Source: Gordionus sp. m RMFG-2023
Lineage: Eukaryota; Nematomorpha; Gordioida; Chordodea; Parachordodidae
Direction: 5' to 3'
NCBI RefSeq assembly: GCF_954871325.1
Contig: NC_088779.1
Span: 6,946,846 to 7,010,845 of the forward strand
DNA length: 64,000 bases
Shown here: piece by piece, positions 37,999-49,279 of the stretch
Layout of the letters: the number at the start of each line of letters is the position of its first letter
How positions within the stretch are numbered: the first letter of the stretch is position 1
Position numbers and translations under genes: made by a program
Notes under the pieces: model-generated
Seen by the model: the letters and a program-made list of their open reading frames with translations, nothing else
What the model was told of the DNA's origin: nothing
The model's database searches: none

Positions 37999-39411
37999 AA
38001 TAAATGACAAGTCAGTGTCAAAATTAATATTAAATTATGTGCAAACGAATAGCCGCGGGGGATGGGTATGTTAAAATCCCTACTCAGTTTTCATAAATAT
38101 TATTTTAATCTAATAAACCTTATCACCCCACCTACACATCATCACCTACCTTCTCCAAATTTTATTCAATATATCACATTATATCAAGAATTTGAAATAA
38201 AATAAGTAACAGTTAATAATTTTTTTTAAATAACGACAATTCAAGATTTTTAGAAAATAAGGAAAAAAACTGAAATGATTTTTATCATAATATAACATAT
38301 CTACAATAGTACCAATAAGGTTTATAATGCAAAAAAACATAATAGTGCTTTCTCACTAACAAAATCCAGGTTACGGCTATGATTCTTTATTAACTATATA
38401 AAAAAGGTCGGAATACATAATCAGATATTTAATCAAAATTATAAGTTTAAATTAAAATTCATTTATTATAATAATATACTAAAATTTTAATTTTAATAAT
38501 ATTTTTTATCTTTTGGAAGTATTTTTTAATAGTATTAATTTTATTAAGAACAGAGATATGCTTGGAAATTTTCAAATCCTATCTAATTTGGTTAAGAAAT
38601 TGAGGTTCCTAGGAGAAACGCAGTACACAATCTTTGATCAGGATGCAATAACTTGGGGATTCACAGAAGACCAAGTTATTCTAAAACGCATTTGAGATAT
38701 AAGATAAGATAAAAAAGTCCAAGCTGATTAAATAAATCTTGTGATTGATCCTGCTCAAAGATTGTGTACGGCGTTTCTCCTAGGAACCTCAATTTCTTAA
38801 CCAAATTGGGTAGGATTTGAAAATTTCCAAGCATATCTCTGTTCTTAATAAAATTAATACTAGAAAAAAATACCTCCAAACATAAAAAATATTATTAAAA
38901 TTAAAATTTTATTATATTATTATAATAAATAAATTTTAATTCAAACTTAATATTTTATAATTTTGATTAAATATCTGATTATGTATTCCGACCTTTTTTA
39001 TATAGTTAATATTAATAAATGATTTGGTTGGAAAGAATCATAGCCGTAACCTGGATTTTGTTAGTGAGAAAGCACTATTATGTTGGTTTTTGCATTATAA
39101 ACCTTATTGGTACACCTATTGTAGATATGTTATAATATGATAAAAATCATTTCAGTTTTTTTCCTTAATCTTGAGTTATGGTCGTTATTTTAAAAAATTA
39201 TTAACTTTTACTTATTTTACTTTCAAATTCTTGATATAATGTGAAATGTTGAATAAAATTTGGAGGGAAAGGTAGGTGATGATGTGTAGGTGTTTATTAG
39301 ATTAAAATAATATTTATGAAAACAGAGTAAGGATTTTTTCATACCCATTCCCCACGGCTATTCGTTTGCATATAATTTAATATGAATTTTGACACTGACT
39401 TATCATTTATT
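37999..39411. mobile_element. Large near-perfect hairpin (fold-back element), about 1.4 kb
   Basis: The left arm 37,999-38,644 pairs with the right arm 38,748-39,411 around a spacer of about 100 bp. Matching landmarks are caggttacggctatgattct (38,368) with its complement near 39,040, ccttctccaaattttattca with its complement near 39,250, and ttcctaggagaaacg with cgtttctcctaggaa around the loop. No target duplication is evident; the outermost match is aataaatga(c/t)aagtcagtgt. Mirror-image 60-67 codon frames in the two arms are by-products. It could be a miniature fold-back transposon or an inverted duplication. Confidence 0.75.
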
Positions 39412-39640
39412 TTCATCTATTTATAATAAATATAAGTTTACATTTAATTACGATATTTCTCGAAGACATGGATAAACAAAGTATTTGTTATAGGTTTCCA
39501 GGCCGATCAAAATTATAGCAAAGACCAGACGTTGTATATATTTTGGAGAAGGACTTAAATATTTAACTTAATTAAACTTTATCTGTATTTATTTTTATTT
39601 TTTTTTTACTATGGAGGTGTTTTATCGAGTAATAGTTTAT
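39412..39640. repeat. Diverged single copy of satellite B
   Basis: The sequence aagtttacatttaattacga, then ttctcgaagacatggataaa and ggtttccaggccgatcaaaa, follows the order of satellite B landmarks (agtttacaattaaatattat, cagtggcatggataaaatga, ggtttccaggcagttaaaat) seen at 57.4-64 kb. It directly flanks the hairpin on the right. Confidence 0.65.
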
Positions 39641-40110
39641 TTTATCAAGAACTTACAAAGATAATCTTTACTCTTTCAAATTTTACCTAATCTGGTTAAG
39701 AAATTGAAGTTTACCTAAGAGATACGCCCTCCACTATCTTTAGGCATAAGGCATTAAATTGTCTATTCACAATATACATAAGTTCATTCTAAAACGCCAA
39801 TGAGATGTAAGAAAAACTTTACTGATGTTATTATGGATATAGTGGTAATATATTTCAGAATACCTAATCTTATAAACAATAGAATCCAATATGTTTAAAA
39901 CTTTATATAAGGGTTTCTATAAAAGTAATGATACATAAAATTTGAGGAGTGTATCATTGTATAAGAATGTTGAAAAATATAATAATATTACCAAATTAAT
40001 TTAGTTATCTTTATATTTTATTAATGATTAGGAAAAATAATTGGAAAGATACTGGTTTAGAGCTAAATAAAAATATGTGTTTTTGGACACCACTACTATA
40101 AATCTACAAA
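39641..40110. repeat. Second, diverged copy of the hairpin core plus AT-rich spacer
   Basis: At 39,674-39,815, tctggttaagaaattgaagt, then gagatacgccctccactatc, then ttctaaaacgccaatgagat parallels the inner left arm and loop of the hairpin (ttggttaagaaattgaggtt near 38,588, ttctaaaacgcatttgagat near 38,679). The core therefore exists independently of the inverted arrangement. The rest is AT-rich with no gene. Confidence 0.55.
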
Positions 40111-40114
40111 ACAG

Positions 40115-40250
40115 ATTTATCTAAGCTTATATCCCAATTAACCAACTGTTACGCTAACAAAGAAGTCTATGAGGAATTAATACATTTTGGCTTAAAAGCT
40201 GGTGGTTACTTAGCAGATAAAGACTATTTCGAAGCCACTAAAATAATTTA
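40115..40250 (+). pseudogene. Short coding-like stretch, unrecognised
   Basis: One frame reads TDLSKLISQLTNCYANKEVY, then EELIHFGLKAGGYLADKDYF and EATKII before a stop: 46 codons with normal protein composition and no low complexity, unusual in this AT-rich stretch. There is no start codon in frame and a stop lies four codons upstream, so at best it is a fragment. No family recognised; helical repeats are possible. Confidence 0.3.
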
Positions 40251-40329
40251 AACTTATAGGGAATTTCCTCATAATTATATTAAAAAAAATACTACAGAAT
40301 GCCATAATTTTCTCTCATTCACTAAACGG

Positions 40330-40524
40330 CTATCTTATATGATTCACGCGTTTAACTAAAAAACTTAAATTTAAAATCAACCACAACCCACTTTTTTTCT
40401 GCCCCGCTCTCTTTCTTAAAACATATGGACATCTGTAACATTTTTCGAAGTTGTGCGTACAAGTAAGTGCGGCTTGCCCACAAACGTGTAGAGGCCTCCT
40501 CATATTTTTAACTTTACACCCCAA
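40330..40524 (-). pseudogene. Cysteine-rich open frame, unrecognised
   Basis: A 64-codon frame starts MGCKVKNMRRPLHVCGQAAL and continues TCTHNFEKCYRCPYVLRKRA. The spacing C-x6-C-x-H-x4-C-x2-C suggests a small metal-binding site. It is GC-richer than its flanks and lies just upstream of the hAT element. No signal peptide or partner gene seen. It may be a fragment of a transposon zinc-finger domain. Confidence 0.3.
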
Positions 40525-40799
40525 TTAACTTATGTTCCAATTAGATGGAAATGAGGAAAACCTATCGTAGCTCTCTTGTTAATTCTACGTCAGAGGGCAT
40601 ATGCCCTATATATCACCTATCAGGTAAATACGTAATCCATTAGAGCTTTTAATCCAAAACAAAATAAGTTATTGAAAAAAATATCTAAACCGTGAATATC
40701 AAATTCAAGCTTCCAATAAACAAGGGATAATTAAATTGTTGAAATTTGTTTATCTCATTCTTACATTTCAATATAAAGTTCATATTTTTATCTTTCAAT

Positions 40800-43512
40800 T
40801 AGTGAAGGTCAACGGTCCGGTCCTATCGGTCTTAGACCAGGACCGGACCGGACCAATTGCCGGATCGATCTTTTTTTTGAGGACCGTGGTCCGAACCGGT
40901 CTTTTATTAATATTTAGGTTTGCTTTACTATTCAATTATTATAATTTTTATGTATATTTTATTTTATGAATTAATATTTAAGTTTGCTTTACTATTCAAT
41001 TATTATAATTATTTTTTATATTTTATTTTATGATATTTTCTAGAGGAGTTATTTTAGATATTGTTAATTTTTATTTTACAATATGAAAACCATAAGTTTG
41101 TCCAAGAAACATTTTACTTATAGTCCCAATAAAAAACATAGAGTATGTGTTCACTGCAATACCAAATATAATATATCGTCAGCAACAAGTAATAAAATAA
41201 TTCTTTATAATTTTTTAAGCAGTAAATTATTCAAAATAAGTAGTATTATTATTAATATTTTGGTTATTATTTATATAGTTCTATTCTTTCTTAAGAAACT
41301 GTCTAAATAATTCATTGTTAAAATAACTTAACCTTATTCTTAATAAAATAATTAGGTACCTTAAGCAGGCATCTGATAAAACATAAAATATATACCTCTA
41401 ATGATGAAAATGAAAATATCTCAAAAACACAATCTACTCTTAATTTTAATATGCCCTCCACAAGCACAAAATCACTTTCTTCAATACCATTGGATAAATT
41501 TCAAACTGAACATATGAACCAATTAATAATAAAATGGGTAATAATGTACTGTCTGCCAATGAAGACTTTTGAAAGTTCAGGTCTTCATAATTTAATCAAA
41601 TATTTAAACTCAACTGCTAATTTGGTCTAAAAACAAAGTTAAAAATTTTTATACAGCTAATTTTGAGAAACTAAGAAGTTCTTTAAAAGATATTTTAAAT
41701 AAAAATAATTCTTTAATAAGCTTTACCACAGATATGTGGAGCAGTATAAATAAAGTTTCATTCATAGCCATTACTACTCACTTTATTGACTCTTTTACAT
41801 TAAAAAATATTTTACTTGATATAAATCATATCCCATTTCCTCATACTTCTGAAGAAATATCCTTAGCTATAAAAGAAGTAATTGATGTATATCAATTGGA
41901 GAAGAATATACTGGCTTGTACTCAGATAATGCCAATAACATCCTAAAAAGTATGGATATTTTGCAGAATATTTACAAGAAACAATACTTTAAAGGTTTCA
42001 GATGCTGTGCCCATATTCTAAAATTAATATCTCAGGAAGGTTTATCAACAATTACAACTATCCTAGAAAAGTGTAGAGACATTGCTTTTTCTATAAATAA
42101 ATCACCCAAAATAAATCAAGCATAAGTACAAATATGTGAAAATAAGGGTATTACAAAATTTAAAATCCCTTCTGATATCCCTATTAGATGGAATAGCTCC
42201 TATTTAATGATGAATACAATTTATGAGGTATTTACATTTTTATCCAATTATTTTTAAAAAATAAATTTTTAGAACATGGATGCTATAGAAGAAGTACTTT
42301 TTTTGAATTACAAACAATTTAAAGGGGTTTTACTGAGTGTGAAAAAGAAGAACAAAGAGGCTGTAGATTTTCTTAGGCCCTTTTATAAAACCACACTTGA
42401 TTTATCAGGATCCAAATATCCTACAGTTGGGATTTCCATGTTATATATGGAGAATATAAATAATGAAATTTTAAATAATATAAAAAAAGATAATAACAAT
42501 ACAAGAAAAGAAATTCTTAATAACATGTTGGTTAAAATGCAGAAATATCTCAAAGAATTATTTTTTTATGAATCATATGTCTCAACATTGTTGGATCCGA
42601 GATTAAAACAAGTTTACATGCCTAATAATCTTAAGTGAATTGAGTATATGACCAAATTTTCAAAATATTTAAGAAAAATACAAAGTAAAAAAAATACAGG
42701 AATAACGGATTCTCAGGTATATTTTAAATATTTATTTATTAAATCCTAATTTTCAAACATTTGTGCCAGGAGGAAATCAATAAATTTAGTTTTTTAAAAA
42801 GAATTTTATCCCAAAAAAGAAATTCAGAATGGGATTGTATATCCTCAGAAATCATTGAAGAAAATATATCAGAACTTCACACCTATTTAAATGAACCTCT
42901 TGTTTCTTTAAAGGATGACATATTAGTATGGTGGAAAACCAATAGTGAAAGGTCTTTTATATTTTGTAAAAGTCAATATAGTTTATTATATAGATTTCCA
43001 GTCCTCTCATTAGCAGTTAGAAATTTTTTAGCAATTCAAGCAACATCTGTCCCCTGTTAACAAATATTTTCGAAGGCATGAGATCTTGTCACTAAAAAAA
43101 GGAACAGGCTTTCAAACAAAACAATACAAGCTTTGATGTGTATGTGCTCTTGGTTAAAAAATGGAATAGATCTACCGCCTCCATTAAGCCCCTCTTTTAA
43201 TTCCTTCCATAGCAATTCTACAAACAATGACATTAGCATTTATTTAAATTGAATATTTGCATTAATTATTATATTATTCATAATTAATTTTATATTGTTT
43301 ATATAATACTCTTATATTTAATAAAATGATAAAACAAATTAAATTAGGTTAAAAAAAATGTGTTTTTTAAACAAATAAAAAGACCGGTCCTGGACCGGTC
43401 TTTTTATTTAGGACCACGGTCTGGTTCGATTTTTTTCTTAAGGACCGTGGTCCGGTCCGGTCCGAGGGTATCGGTCCACTCCGGACCAAAGACCGGAGCG
43501 TGACCTTCACTA
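40800..43512 (+). mobile_element. hAT transposon, complete ends, decayed transposase
   Basis: The terminal inverted repeats are TAGTGAAGGTCA (left) and TGACCTTCACTA (right). The 8-bp target duplication is ctttcaat (40,792-40,799) and ctatcaat (43,513-43,520), 7 of 8 matching, the hAT size. Subterminal regions on both sides (40,813-40,905 and 43,382-43,500) are packed with ggaccg/cggtcc motifs, probable transposase-binding sites. A ~63-bp direct repeat (40,909-41,035) follows the left end. The interior encodes an Ac-like transposase remnant. Confidence 0.9.
41083..43252 (+). pseudogene. hAT (Ac/Tam3-type) transposase, broken
   Basis: Pieces in order: a BED-type zinc-finger start (SKKHFTYSPNKKHRVCVHCN, 41,101-41,160); the beginning of the RNase H-fold core with the first catalytic Asp (TTDMWSSINKVSFIAITTHF, near 41,727); the second Asp region (YSDNANNILKSMDIL, 41,919-41,963); the CCAHILKLIS box (near 42,005); RWNSSYLM (42,190); a helical insertion (42,276-42,638); and the C-terminal dimerisation region (ELHTYLNEPLVSLKDDILVW, RNFLAIQATSVPC, TKKRNRLS, 42,870-43,115). 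At least five stops or frame changes interrupt it. At the position of the usual Glu in SVPCE there is a stop codon, so the active site is lost. About 650 codons in the family; no intact copy here. Confidence 0.85.
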
Positions 43513-43520
43513 CTATCAAT

Positions 43521-44106
43521 CAAGGTCCTTCATATTACCTATCCATTCGATTAAAAATATGCTTCCAATATTTAATTAACACTGAATATCAGACATAAAA
43601 ATTTTATTAGGTATTGTTTAAATATAATTTTTTTTCTACAAATTTCCTTAAAATATATTTTTAATAGGATTTAAGATATTCTAAATAATATTTTAATTTA
43701 AATCTAATATTTTATTAAATTTTTTACAAGAAAAAAATTGAAAGAGAAAATATATTTTTATATATATTAATTTCCATTTTAGATTAAAAGTGTCATTAAA
43801 TCCTTAATTGTTTTTATATATAATTTGTTTTTATTTTTGATTTTTACAAGACTTATTATTGGATATACAATTCTTTATTTTTATGGTAAAAAAAATAGTA
43901 GAATTTTTAATCTATATTATTAATAATGTGCTCTCGAAATATATTTTTAATTCATGAAATATATTATAGACTAATATTTTATAAATATTTACCAGATTTA
44001 TAATAATATTTTATAAATATTTACCAGATTTATAATAATATATAAATATTTATCAGATTTATAATAATATTTTAAAAACCAAAGTTTTAACCTTAATATA
44101 TATATA
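43521..44106. repeat. AT-rich spacer with a 32-bp tandem repeat
   Basis: Very AT-rich and without coding. At 43,981-44,072 the unit ataaatatttaccagattta recurs three times at 32- and 29-bp spacing. Confidence 0.6.
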
Positions 44107-45139
44107 CAGTGTCGTAGCCATGATTTTATCATGTGGGGGGGGGGGGGGTTAAAATTATTTTGGGGGTGGGGGGCTTTGCGTTACAAACTTTTCATTTTTT
44201 GAACACTTAATTGCTTATATTTTTGGATTTGTTAAAATTGTTTTATATTTTCATATAACAAAATTTTAGGGTATTTTATTATATATTTTACATTCTTTAT
44301 TTAATCATGTATATATTTTTATTAATTAAAATATTTTTAAAATGTTGATATTATATAAAGATTCTATTTAAAAAAATATGATGATATTATCTTATAAATA
44401 ATACTTTTTTTACAAAAAAAAATTGATTATATATTGAAACTAATAAAATTTAATTGCTATTATTTGATTTGAATTTAAAAAGAGAGATAACTTTTCTCTG
44501 AGATTTTGTTAATTCATCTAAAATTTTTATTTGAAATAATCTCCTTATAAATATTCAATAGGGCTAATCCATTTAATCGTTTTTCACCGGTTGTGTTTCT
44601 TAAATAGGTTTTTAACCTTTTTAAAGTTGAAAAAGATCTTTCATTAGTACAGGTACTAATTGGTAAGGTAGCTAAAATAATTAATGTTTTGATATTAGGC
44701 AGGGAATCTAAAAATGCAATTACACATGGAAAGGGCCTTTATAGCATTTTTGGTCTCAAAGAATACGCTATTCTGTCAAGATTTTTATACCAAAATTCGA
44801 CATCATAAAATAACTTATCATATGAACCTACTAAATCATCAGCATGAGATTTTTTTAATATCCTCTCGTGTTTCAAGTGTAATCAACAGTTTAGACTCAA
44901 CCGGCAAAAGAAAATGAAAGCTTTATAAAATATAATTATGACTAATAAATCTTTCTTTTAATTGAAATAAAAATGTATCAATAAGGGGAATAAAAATGTT
45001 TATTTTATAAAAATCCTCAATCGTAGATGCATCAATATTTGATCGATTGGATTGTCTAGAGACTACTCTAGGTTTAAAATTTTCAATTTCAAACATATTA
45101 GCAATCGCCTTTACTTTTTCATATATTTCATGAATTTTT
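44107..45139 (-). mobile_element. hAT element of the ZMYM1-like group, one end plus C-terminal transposase
   Basis: The element end cagtgtcgtagccatgattt at 44,107 matches the CAGTG(G/T)CGTAGC ends of many hAT elements and is followed by long G runs. Minus-strand coding at 44,480-45,135 reads EIYEKVKAIANMFEIENFKP, RVVSRQSNRSNIDASTIEDF, ISHADDLVGSYDKLFYDVEF and finally LPISTCTNERSFSTLKRLKT with GEKRLNGLALLNIYKEI. The last block is the hAT C-terminal dimerisation domain including its Glu (TNERSFS). Several frame changes and stops. The N-terminal half and the other inverted end are absent: the LINE begins at 45,140 and satellite A follows the LINE. Confidence 0.8.
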
Positions 45140-48070
45140 GTTCAATCCTGGTAGGAACGTAAAAATTTTTAGGTTTTTCTGAGATGACTGATGTGTAAAG
45201 ACATATGGTAAGTTGAATTTCGGGCTTACAGATGACACACCGTCACCGACAGGCCTAGACAGCCGGATGCTATAAATACTTGTCCAATAAACAAAATGAA
45301 GGAAACAAACGAAAATATGAATATGAAAGCTAGGGCGTTCCCTCCAAGCGACGCGCAGGGTGTATACCTCCATCCTGTGAAAAGTAAAATTAAGGTTAAA
45401 CAAAGAAGGCAAGGTTAGCAAGTTTGAATATTGGTTCACTTAAAGGTAAGACTAGAGAATAATCATCAATGTTGAACAAAAGAAAAGTTAATATAGCTAG
45501 AATACAAGAGACAAAATGAAAAGGTCAAGACTTTAATGATTAAAGTTATTTATATATTGTACTATAATGGAATTGTTAGCAATAGGAACGGTGACGGCAT
45601 TATCCTCAGTCAAGATCTAATCTCCACATTGTTAGAAGTCAACAGGATCTCTGATAGACTAATGAATTAACATTGGTCAATCAATACTACACATCCTTTC
45701 AGTTTATGCTCCTCAAACGGGTTGCAAAGAAGAGAAAGATGACTTTAGAGATATCCTTGATGAAGGTGTAATTGTAATCCCTAAGAGTGACCAAGTCTAA
45801 TTAGGTGGAGACTTAAATGCGCATGTAGGAAAGGCAAGAAACAGTGACAAAAGACATCCTAATGGTTTTTAATATGGAGAAAGAAATGATGAATGAGAGC
45901 ATGTACGAAATTTGCGCAAGCCTTCGACCTTGCCTTAACCAACACCTACTATAAGAAATAGGGAAAATGGTGCAAGGAAAATTCAGTTAGAATACCTCTC
46001 GCAGAAGATTAAAAGATGTAATAGACCCCAAAGTCATCCCAGAAGAAGATATTGCCCCACAACACAGGCTACCAGACTGGATACACACATCACAAATAAA
46101 TCCACTCAAAACAAGATAAAATTTGAATTATGCATCTAATGGGGTAGATTAAAATCAATGACAGATCCCTTTTCAATCAACACAAACATTAAAACAATAG
46201 ATTCCTAACAAGTCAGTGAAAAAATGTGGACAGACCTTTCATCCTATTTAATTGCCGAATCGACATAAGGCTTGACAAGGGGGGGCAACAAATCGTACAA
46301 AGAACTATGGTGGTGAAATGAAGAGGTACAAACTACTATACAGGAGAAAAAAGCCCAATATAAAATATGGTAGAAAATCCAAAAACCCAGATGACAAGAC
46401 AAGATACAAAAAATACAAGAGAAGAAGCTACAAAGGCGGTGGTAAGGGCCAAAGCTATGGCATACGATGACATCTATTAAGAGCTACCTACCAAAGATGG
46501 GCAAAATAAAATATACAGATTATATAAACAGCGAGAATAGAATTCTAGAGATATAAACGGATCTCCGAAATTAATCAAAAATAAAGATGGGAAATTGCTA
46601 ATAAAGGAAAAATAATTAATGAATAGATGGAAAAAATATTCAGGAGTTTCTTAAATTTAATCCCCACATACTACATATAGATGAACACTCCTTTTGTCAA
46701 ACCTTATAGAGCCAATAACAGAACAAGAAATAATCACATGCCTCAAGCATATGAAAACAACAAAGCTCCAGATGATATTCCAATAGGCAGCCTTAAAGCA
46801 ATAGGAGATGATGGAATACATATCCCCACAAATATGTACAAAAATACAGGAAATGAAGAGATTACTAATAATGGAGGCAGAGCTATCTAGTTCTGATCTT
46901 TAAAAATAAAGGGGATCCACATATTGTCAAAATTACAGGGGTATAAAACTAAAGTCACACTGTCTTAAACTTTACGAAATATTATAGAAAAAAGGTTAAG
47001 AGAATTGAAATAGGAGAAACTCAATTTGGCTTTATGCCTGGAGAATCAACAACTGATGCAATCCACGCAATTAGACAAATGAGTGAAAAACCACAGGAAA
47101 AAGAACAAAAAGCTACAAATGGTCTTTCTCGATCTAAAAAAGGCCGTCTATAGAATATCAAGAAAACTTTTATGGTGGGCGCTATGCCACAAAAAGCGAA
47201 AAATATATAAGAATAATTAGGATATGTATGGGCCATACAACAATGATCCGTAGCACATCTGGTACTTCATCAGGCTTCACAATAGCCGAGGGAGTTCACC
47301 AAGGGTCGGCTTTCAGATGTATTAGCTCAGTCTATACCACAAACAGTCCCGTGGAATATGATATTTGCAGTGCTATTGCCGAATCCAAGGAAAAATGTAA
47401 GAAAGATTAGTGAGTTGGATAAATTTCCTAGAAAAGCATGGACTAAAAGTAAATAGAGAAACGACGGAGTATATGGTGATAGGAGGAGATGAAACTGAGA
47501 GCATTGATATAAATGAATGGCAGATATCGGCAATTGAAAGCTGCAAATATTTGGTCTCCACTACAAACAAACGGCACAATAGAGAAAGAGATAAAGAGTA
47601 AAATAATCAAGGGTGGTTAAAGTGGAGATCTTTATCTAGAGTGCTCTTTGACAAAAGAATCCCACACAAATTGAAGGGAAAATACAGTTCCATAGTAGAA
47701 TCAACTATTCTATATAGTTCGGAAACATGGCCTACCAAAGAATCAGACGAGAGAAGTCTACATGGAGATGAGAATGGTAATGATGATTGCTGGGGTATCA
47801 AAAAAGGATAAGGTGCGAAGTACAAGAATACTATGAAGTTTAAGGTAGTGGCTATTAAAACTATGAAAATGGTGAACAGACTTAGATGTTATGGACATAC
47901 ATGGGGGTGAGTTTGGAAGTGATGGGCAAACGTAAAAGAGGAAGGCCAGAACTTCAATGGGGCCATATAGTACCAATATGAAGAAGTATAAATTAAAGAT
48001 AGTATGAATAAGATAAAAGTGAGAGAGATATTGAAGGAGCTTACAACCAGAAAGGGTGAAAGCTAAAGTG
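45140..48070 (+). mobile_element. RTE/BovB-like LINE, copy 2, longer but broken
   Basis: Order: remnant of the tRNA-like head (gttcaatcctggtaggaacg), 5' untranslated part (gactgatgtgtaaagacata) homologous to copy 1, APE-type endonuclease (RLASLNIGSLKGKTRE, NIARIQETK, LGGDLNAHVG near 45,803), linker, reverse transcriptase (FGFMPGESTTDAIHAIRQM near 47,027; WWALCHKK; RSTSGTSSGFTIAEGVHQGS), and the C-terminal part (WINFLEKHGLKVNRETTEYM, then GWLKWRSLSRVLFDKRIPHK, LRCYGHTWG). The YADD catalytic box region is missing between 47,330 and 47,400. Many stops and frame changes. The 3' end is a short A/T-rich tail at about 48,070. The family resembles the CFDP2-related RTE/BovB group. Confidence 0.85.
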
Positions 48071-48396
48071 AATTTTTTTTTAAAATATTATGCCTGCTGC
48101 TCCTCCAGCTAAATATTCAAAAAAATTAAACAATATAATTTTAATTTTTTTACTAAGATCTGTCTATTCGATTACTACCATTTCTAGTAATAGAATATAA
48201 TCAAATGTTCCGTTTTCAAAAATATATTTTTCTCTTTTAAATATACATTTAAGAAAATAATATTATATCTTCTGCGCCTTCAACTAAATATTCAAAATAA
48301 AAATTAAATAATATAATTTTAATATTTTACTAAATTTTATGTTGCCCCATTAAAATATATTCGATTATTATGCTAATAAATTTTTTACTAAGATCA
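48071..48396. repeat. Satellite A
   Basis: Starts mid-monomer with aatattatgcctgctgctcc, followed by ctccagctaaatattcaaaa and the ctaccatttctagtaataga hairpin module. Target site of the miniature element. Confidence 0.75.
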
Positions 48397-48404
48397 GTAT
48401 ATTC

Positions 48405-48807
48405 CAGTGGCGTAGCTAGAAATTTTCCTTAGAGGGGGTGGATACATATAAAAGCTGGGGGACTTCGCTCCCAGACCCCCTTTAACGGGCCTTCTGCCCT
48501 TTTGCTTGGCCTTCGGCCGGGTTTATTTACAAATCATAACCATATCTTCGATAATATATAATAAATATATTATTTAAATGCATCAATAATATGTTATTAT
48601 AATTTAGTAGATTATTCTCAATGACTTTATAATAATACTATCCAGAATAATTTCAATAGTAATATCATATCCTTTCACAAACATCAAAACCAGAAAAATA
48701 TAATTCATATAAAATCACTTTTAAGTCTTTTGAACGTATAATCTAAAAAAAAATTTTGCTCTGGGAGGGGTCCAAACCCGAAAACCACCCTCGTAGCTAC
48801 ACCACTG
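48405..48807. mobile_element. 403-bp hAT-type miniature element (MITE) with perfect 8-bp target duplication
   Basis: Ends CAGTGGCGTAGCTAG at 48,405 and CGTAGCTACACCACTG at the right (48,792-48,807). The flanking duplication gtatattc (48,397-48,404 and 48,808-48,815) is exact. The interior has G-rich and C-rich patches near both ends (agagggggtgg, gctgggggacttcgctccca, ctctgggaggggtcc), a small hairpin ccttcggccgg, and AT-rich filler without coding. Its ends resemble the hAT end at 44,107, so that group may supply its transposase. Insertion looks young because the duplication is exact. Confidence 0.9.
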
Positions 48808-48815
48808 GTATATTC

Positions 48816-49276
48816 TATTACTACAATTTGTAGTAATAGAATATAATAAAATATTCCGATCCGATTCAAAGATTCAATTTTGCTTTTTTTAATGTTTAAG
48901 ATAACCTTATCCACATAGCAAGAATAAAAGTCAGGATTGAGGCTATATTGTTTTTCGTAGAATATTTTATATAATCAGTGATAAAATTTGCATGGCTTAG
49001 GTGGCCTCCCAGTTGAATGATTATTGTGATTTAGTATATTATTGGTATATTAAACAAGAGTAGATCATGAATAGTTACTTGATAAGTATGTTTAAATTCG
49101 GGATATTTGTTACAGAACAATAGACAAAGTATTTTCGTTATATTATATTAAATAAGTCTATTTTAAAACTACGTGAACTGTTATGCATGATGCGAAATGA
49201 TTAACTTTAATTTCAAATTCAAATATTTCCAAACCCCTTAGACGGGTTGAAAATAAAGTGAAAGATATTTTGGTAG
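48816..49276. repeat. Satellite A
   Basis: Continuation of the interrupted monomer (tattactacaatttgtagta), marker variant ggcctcccagttgaatga near 49,003, then ttttggtaggtt, where the second Ty3 element is inserted. Confidence 0.75.
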
Positions 49277-49279
49277 GTT

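Noticed and set aside
38513-38879. Repeated 60-67 codon frames in the hairpin (NLVKKLRFLGET) as a small gene
   Set aside because: Each frame is the mirror copy of the other across the palindrome. The third, diverged copy at 39.7 kb does not keep the frame.
45128-45439. 103-codon minus-strand frame across the hAT/LINE junction
   Set aside because: It spans two unrelated elements, so it cannot be an old gene. No domain is visible.
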